16,901 bases of DNA from Oscillospiraceae bacterium (GTDB taxonomy: Bacteria; Bacillota; Clostridia; Oscillospirales; Oscillospiraceae): positions 1-16,901 of the forward strand of contig CACXBO010000075.1 of the NCBI GenBank assembly GCA_902765975.1, written 5' to 3'. A program made the translations under genes and the position numbers. Shown here piece after piece: positions 14,743-16,901 of the stretch (position 1 is the first letter of the stretch; each line of letters starts with the position of its first letter). The notes under the pieces were generated by a model, which searched no databases, was not told where the DNA came from, and saw only the letters and a program-made list of their open reading frames with translations.

Positions 14743-14771
14743 ATCTTAGCATAGTATACAAATAAAGTCAA
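14743..14771 (-). promoter_or_regulatory. Promoter of the GntP / glycerate kinase / PPC operon
   Basis: On the minus strand TTGACT (14766-14771), a 17-base spacer and TAAGAT (14743-14748) with a TGC extended -10 form a plausible sigma-70 promoter. The transcript would start near 14736, giving a leader of about 45 bases. A small GAAGC/GCTTC hairpin (14721-14734) sits in that leader. Confidence 0.65.
14752..14761 (-). promoter_or_regulatory. Candidate operator (GTATAC palindrome) inside the promoter
   Basis: Between the -35 and -10 boxes the minus strand reads TTGTATACTA, centred on the perfect palindrome GTATAC (14754-14759). The spacing and GT...AC halves resemble operators of GntR/FadR-family regulators of sugar-acid genes. 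The position would block polymerase. No regulator gene is in the window, so the call rests on the sequence alone. Confidence 0.35.
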
Positions 14772-14829
14772 TAATTATTCAAATTTTTTGGATGTTTCTA
14801 CATTTTTTCCGAAAAGTTTTCTCCATTTT

Positions 14830-14866
14830 ATAAAAATGGCGGCCGGCAACCGAAGATGCCAGCCGC
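14830..14866 (-). terminator. Terminator after the Nudix / nitroreductase / NimA-like operon
   Basis: A 10-bp stem with one mismatch (14839-14848 with 14857-14866) and an 8-base loop is followed on the minus strand by CATTTTTAT. It lies 66 bases past the stop codon at 14933 and upstream of the GntP promoter, so it separates the two minus-strand operons. Confidence 0.7.
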
Positions 14867-14932
14867 AAAATCCGTTTTCTTTTTCTTAACTTACCCGATC
14901 TGCTGATATATTGAATTCGATAGATGCTTGTT

Positions 14933-15406
14933 TTACGATTCGTTAACCAGCTTGCCGGAGATATGCTCAGGAGTCAGTTCAAGGCAGATCGCTCTCGGAA
15001 GAGCCGAACGCTCTTTCTCAAAGTATGCATCATCCCCGGTAAACTTTCGGGACAGGGCCGCGCAGACACGCTCCTTTGTCTCCGGGTCGTCTGTGAGACG
15101 GATTATTCCGAAAACGACCACGCTCCTAACATTGAGCGCCCATTCTCCCTCTCTGCGATAGCCCTCGTCAAAAACCGTATAGCAGGCCTTTTCGCAGGAC
15201 TTTAAAGCATCCAACTTATGCCCTTCCCTGGCGCCATGAAAATATAATTTTCCATTCTCCTCGCAGTACCAATGATTAAGCGGAATACCGTATGGGTAAC
15301 CGTTATCGCCGATAAGGGAGAGAACTCCCCGTTTCTCGCTGATAAGCACCTCGACGCACTCTTTTTCGGATAGGCTCTGCTTTTTCCTTCTCATCTCACG
15401 GAACAT
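14933..15406 (-). CDS. NimA-like / pyridoxamine 5'-phosphate oxidase-related flavin split-barrel protein
   Basis: This 157-residue cytoplasmic protein fits the FMN-binding split barrel group that includes NimA-type nitroimidazole reductases (Pyridox_ox_2 type). Supporting segments are RGVLSLIGDNGYPYGIPLNH (about 26-45), GKLYFHGAREGHKLDALK (52-69, the typical phosphate-contact YFH and GHK segment), CYTVFDE and SVVVFGIIRL (95-104). Size and order match the family. Members use FMN or another flavin for reduction reactions; some confer 5-nitroimidazole resistance, but many are general and the substrate cannot be read here. It is the third and last gene of its operon, with 11 bases between it and the nitroreductase gene; its AAGGAG overlaps the preceding stop codon and lies 7 bases before ATG. 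A terminator follows. Confidence 0.88.
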   Translation of the reverse strand: MFREMRRKKQSLSEKECVEVLISEKRGVLSLIGDNGYPYGIPLNHWYCEENGKLYFHGAREGHKLDALKSCEKACYTVFDEGYRREGEWALNVRSVVVFGIIRLTDDPETKERVCAALSRKFTGDDAYFEKERSALPRAICLELTPEHISGKLVNES

Positions 15407-15417
15407 ATTCTCTCTCC

Positions 15418-16164
15418 TTATCGTGAGTATGCGTAGACAGCTGCTGGGACAAATTCGCCTTTGAAGTCTTCAGTGTCGCTCAGAAGCTCCCTGGCAAACG
15501 AATAGCCCTCACGCTCAAGGCAGGTCTCAAGTATGCAGAGGAATATCCCCATATCTATCCTGTTGAAATAGCTGACGAGCGGTACCGGAAGAAGTCCGCG
15601 CACTCCTGGTCGGTTGTTCCTGTATACCTTCAGCTTCCCTTCCGCGTTTTCAACCGCCCAAGGCTGAGAGTTTACCGCGCTCGGGCTGAAGCGCGCTATC
15701 TCACCGACTCCGAGCGTCTCACCGCTCCAAATATCGCAAAGCGGCTTTCGTTTCGCTTTGAACATATCCTTTCGGAACGCGCCCTCCGCTACTCTTGCTG
15801 CAACGATCATAATCACGAAGCCCAGACCGTTCCTCGTCTTCTCCTTAGGTCTGCCCACGCCGTACCATAGCGCGCCTATGTTCTGCGACGTAAGATACAG
15901 GTCTATCTGCTCGCCAATATATCCGATATTTCGCAGATAGTCGCCCTTCGCCTCGCTGTAAAACAGGATGCACCTATCTCCTCCGCGGCGGCAGTTCGTC
16001 TCGTTTTCCGGCACTATGACAGTCTCCGTTTTGATGTCGGGATACAGCGGAGTAACCGTTTTGATGAACGCCTCAAGCTTTTCGATATCGCCATCCGTCA
16101 AAGGCTCGGCGTCTCTGAATATATGGAACGATCTTCTTCTGAATATCTCATCGTAATGCTTCAT
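15418..16164 (-). CDS. Nitroreductase-family protein (TM1586-like)
   Basis: This 248-residue protein resembles the putative TM nitroreductase group (TM1586 type), in which two half-domains form an FMN-binding nitroreductase fold in one chain. Visible signs are the N-terminal YDEIFRRRSFHIF with the conserved RRS (10-12) that contacts FMN phosphate, GYIGEQIDLYLTSQNIGALW (an alpha-helix with the family's NIGALWYG ending) and, in the second half, EIARFSPSAVNSQPWAVEN, a typical SPSAxNxQPW nitroreductase motif. The likely role is NAD(P)H-dependent reduction of nitro or quinone-like compounds in the cytoplasm; the substrate is unknown. Start: the ATG at 16164 has GAGG 6 bases upstream; a GTG at 16176 overlaps the Nudix stop by one base but has no good ribosome site. 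Middle gene of the operon, 11 bases after the Nudix gene. Confidence 0.88.
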   Translation of the reverse strand: MKHYDEIFRRRSFHIFRDAEPLTDGDIEKLEAFIKTVTPLYPDIKTETVIVPENETNCRRGGDRCILFYSEAKGDYLRNIGYIGEQIDLYLTSQNIGALWYGVGRPKEKTRNGLGFVIMIVAARVAEGAFRKDMFKAKRKPLCDIWSGETLGVGEIARFSPSAVNSQPWAVENAEGKLKVYRNNRPGVRGLLPVPLVSYFNRIDMGIFLCILETCLEREGYSFARELLSDTEDFKGEFVPAAVYAYSR

Positions 16165-16175
16165 AAGCCGCCTCA

Positions 16176-16661
16176 CTAAACTTTTTCACGCTCGTCGGTC
16201 ACGAGGTGCTTTACGCCGCGTGTCGGATTCAAAAGCTCCGTCCGGAAAAACTCCGGATAGTAGCGCACGTCTTCATCCGGCTTTATCCATACAAGATGCT
16301 CCTCTGCGTCATAATCCGTTTGGCTGTGACATTCCGGAGAGAAGTTCTCGGGAGTCTTCATATAGAAAAAGAACGACAGCTCGTATATCAGCTTGCCGAA
16401 GTTTCTGGGAGAATCACCGTAAAAGTAGTTCTCGTGGATAAAACCGAGACGGTCAATCTCCATTTTCGCTCCTGTCTCTTCCCATACCTCTCGCTTTACC
16501 GCCTCTTCTGCCGTCTCTCCGAACTGGATTCTTCCTCCAACCGAGTATAAATACTCCGGACGGATTTTGTTTCCGACCATAAGTATTCTTCCGTTCCGCA
16601 TTATTATCGCGCCGACTCTTAAGTTGATAAGCCCGTTATCGCAGGGTACCGTCATATCCAT
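16176..16661 (-). CDS. Nudix hydrolase
   Basis: This 161-residue cytoplasmic hydrolase cleaves nucleoside diphosphates linked to another moiety. The Nudix box is complete and canonical at 43-65: G43, then E49, then REVWEETGA (57-65), with both metal-binding glutamates of EE present. Before it, RVGAIIMRNGRILMVGNK (15-32) is the usual first strand pair. The C-terminal part (SQTDYDAEEHLVWIKPDED) is Asp/Glu-rich and aromatic. The substrate (for example ADP-ribose, NADH, 8-oxo-dGTP or another nucleotide) cannot be fixed from sequence. It is the first gene of the operon with the nitroreductase and NimA-like genes. ATG at 16661 has AAGGAGG 7 bases upstream; a second in-frame ATG two codons later is less well placed. 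The predicted leader from the promoter at 16844-16873 is long, about 175 bases. Confidence 0.93.
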   Translation of the reverse strand: MDMTVPCDNGLINLRVGAIIMRNGRILMVGNKIRPEYLYSVGGRIQFGETAEEAVKREVWEETGAKMEIDRLGFIHENYFYGDSPRNFGKLIYELSFFFYMKTPENFSPECHSQTDYDAEEHLVWIKPDEDVRYYPEFFRTELLNPTRGVKHLVTDEREKV

Positions 16662-16715
16662 ATTGCAGCCTCCTTAAATTTTCCCTCAAAGAATTTATCC
16701 AATATCGCTCTCTAT

Positions 16716-16817
16716 CTATACCGAGCTTTCTGCTGCTCTGTAAGCGCAAGGGGTATCATCTCGGCAGCATAGCTGCTTTTCATATTCCCTTGTCAGCTTG
16801 ATAGGTCTCAGAGCCAT
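16716..16817 (-). CDS. Short leader ORF (33 residues) or decayed gene fragment
   Basis: In the leader of the Nudix operon an ATG at 16817, with GAAGG 6 to 7 bases upstream, opens a 33-codon frame ending at TAG 16716-16718. The product begins MALRPIKLTREYEKQL, which looks like the first residues of a GNAT-type acetyltransferase, then changes to a Cys/Arg/Ala-rich tail. A one-base shift after QL gives AAEMIPLALTEQQKARYR. It could be a remnant of an N-terminally surviving acetyltransferase gene, a regulatory leader peptide, or chance. The resemblance is from pattern memory and is weak. Confidence 0.22.
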   Translation of the reverse strand: MALRPIKLTREYEKQLCCRDDTPCAYRAAESSV

Positions 16818-16843
16818 AGTCTGCCTTCGTACACGTTTGACTC

Positions 16844-16873
16844 ATTATACACTATCCAGCGACCGAAAATCAA
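16844..16873 (-). promoter_or_regulatory. Promoter of the Nudix / nitroreductase / NimA-like operon
   Basis: On the minus strand TTGATT (16868-16873), an 18-base spacer and a perfect TATAAT (16844-16849) make a good sigma-70 promoter. The start would fall near 16837, leaving about 175 bases of leader before the Nudix ATG. Confidence 0.65.
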
Positions 16874-16874
16874 C

Positions 16875-16901
16875 AAAAAGCTCCCCTGCCGCGCACGGCG
16901 G
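16875..16901 (-). terminator. Partial hairpin terminator at the window edge
   Basis: CTGCCG (16887-16892) can pair with CGGCGG (16896-16901, one wobble), and the minus strand continues GGGGAGC then TTTTTG. This looks like the exit side of a terminator for a minus-strand gene beyond the window, with its other arm cut off. Only the half is seen. Confidence 0.4.

Noticed and set aside
14823..14839. CCATTTT/AAAATGG inverted repeat next to the operon terminator
   Set aside because: A short AT-rich palindrome overlapping the terminator's U tract; likely part of the terminator region and not a separate signal.
1..16901. CRISPR arrays, insertion sequences, tRNA or rRNA genes, known riboswitches
   Set aside because: I read the gaps on both strands and saw no repeat-spacer pattern, transposase frame, terminal inverted repeats, tRNA-like cloverleaf or riboswitch core that I could support.

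Overview
The window looks like chromosomal DNA from a Gram-positive, probably gut-dwelling, clostridial bacterium; Oscillospiraceae or a relative is my best guess. The reasons are the strong AGGAGG-type ribosome binding sites, GC-rich genes that still use ATA isoleucine codons freely, surface proteins ending in S-layer homology (SLH) repeats, and an ABC exporter subtype that I associate with this group. The placement is an inference from style, not from a marker gene. I see no mobile element, CRISPR array, rRNA or tRNA.

Layout. (1) 1-2280, plus strand: the last 99 codons of one ABC exporter half and a complete second half (287-2239), overlapping by 14 bases. Their motif deviations fit a heterodimeric exporter with one degenerate ATP site. 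A hairpin terminator follows, then a doubtful small ORF (about 2271-2456) whose best-placed start codon is ACG. (2) 2456-10861, minus strand: a cell-surface block. In transcription order it holds a zinc-ribbon membrane protein, a 1973-residue secreted multidomain SLH protein, and a transglutaminase-fold SLH protein whose catalytic cysteine is alanine. The last gene has its own promoter, whose -35 box lies in the loop of the preceding terminator hairpin. (3) 11025-11606, plus strand: a monocistronic YbaK/EbsC-type aminoacyl-tRNA deacylase gene with a clear promoter and a strong bidirectional terminator. (4) 11620-14771, minus strand: a promoter followed by a tight three-gene operon of GntP-family permease, glycerate 2-kinase and PPC/DUF296 protein, which reads as an uptake and phosphorylation route for glycerate or a related sugar acid. 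(5) 14839-16873, minus strand: a promoter, a roughly 175-base leader, then an operon of Nudix hydrolase, nitroreductase-family protein and NimA-like flavin split-barrel protein, closed by a hairpin terminator. A partial hairpin at the right edge probably ends the next gene outside the window.

The least ordinary points are the cysteine-less transglutaminase fold on an SLH protein, the unassigned helical core of the giant surface protein, the promoter inside a terminator, the small ORF that seems to have lost its ATG, and the short leader ORF ahead of the Nudix/nitroreductase operon. Nothing here is a clear-cut new defence or mobile system.
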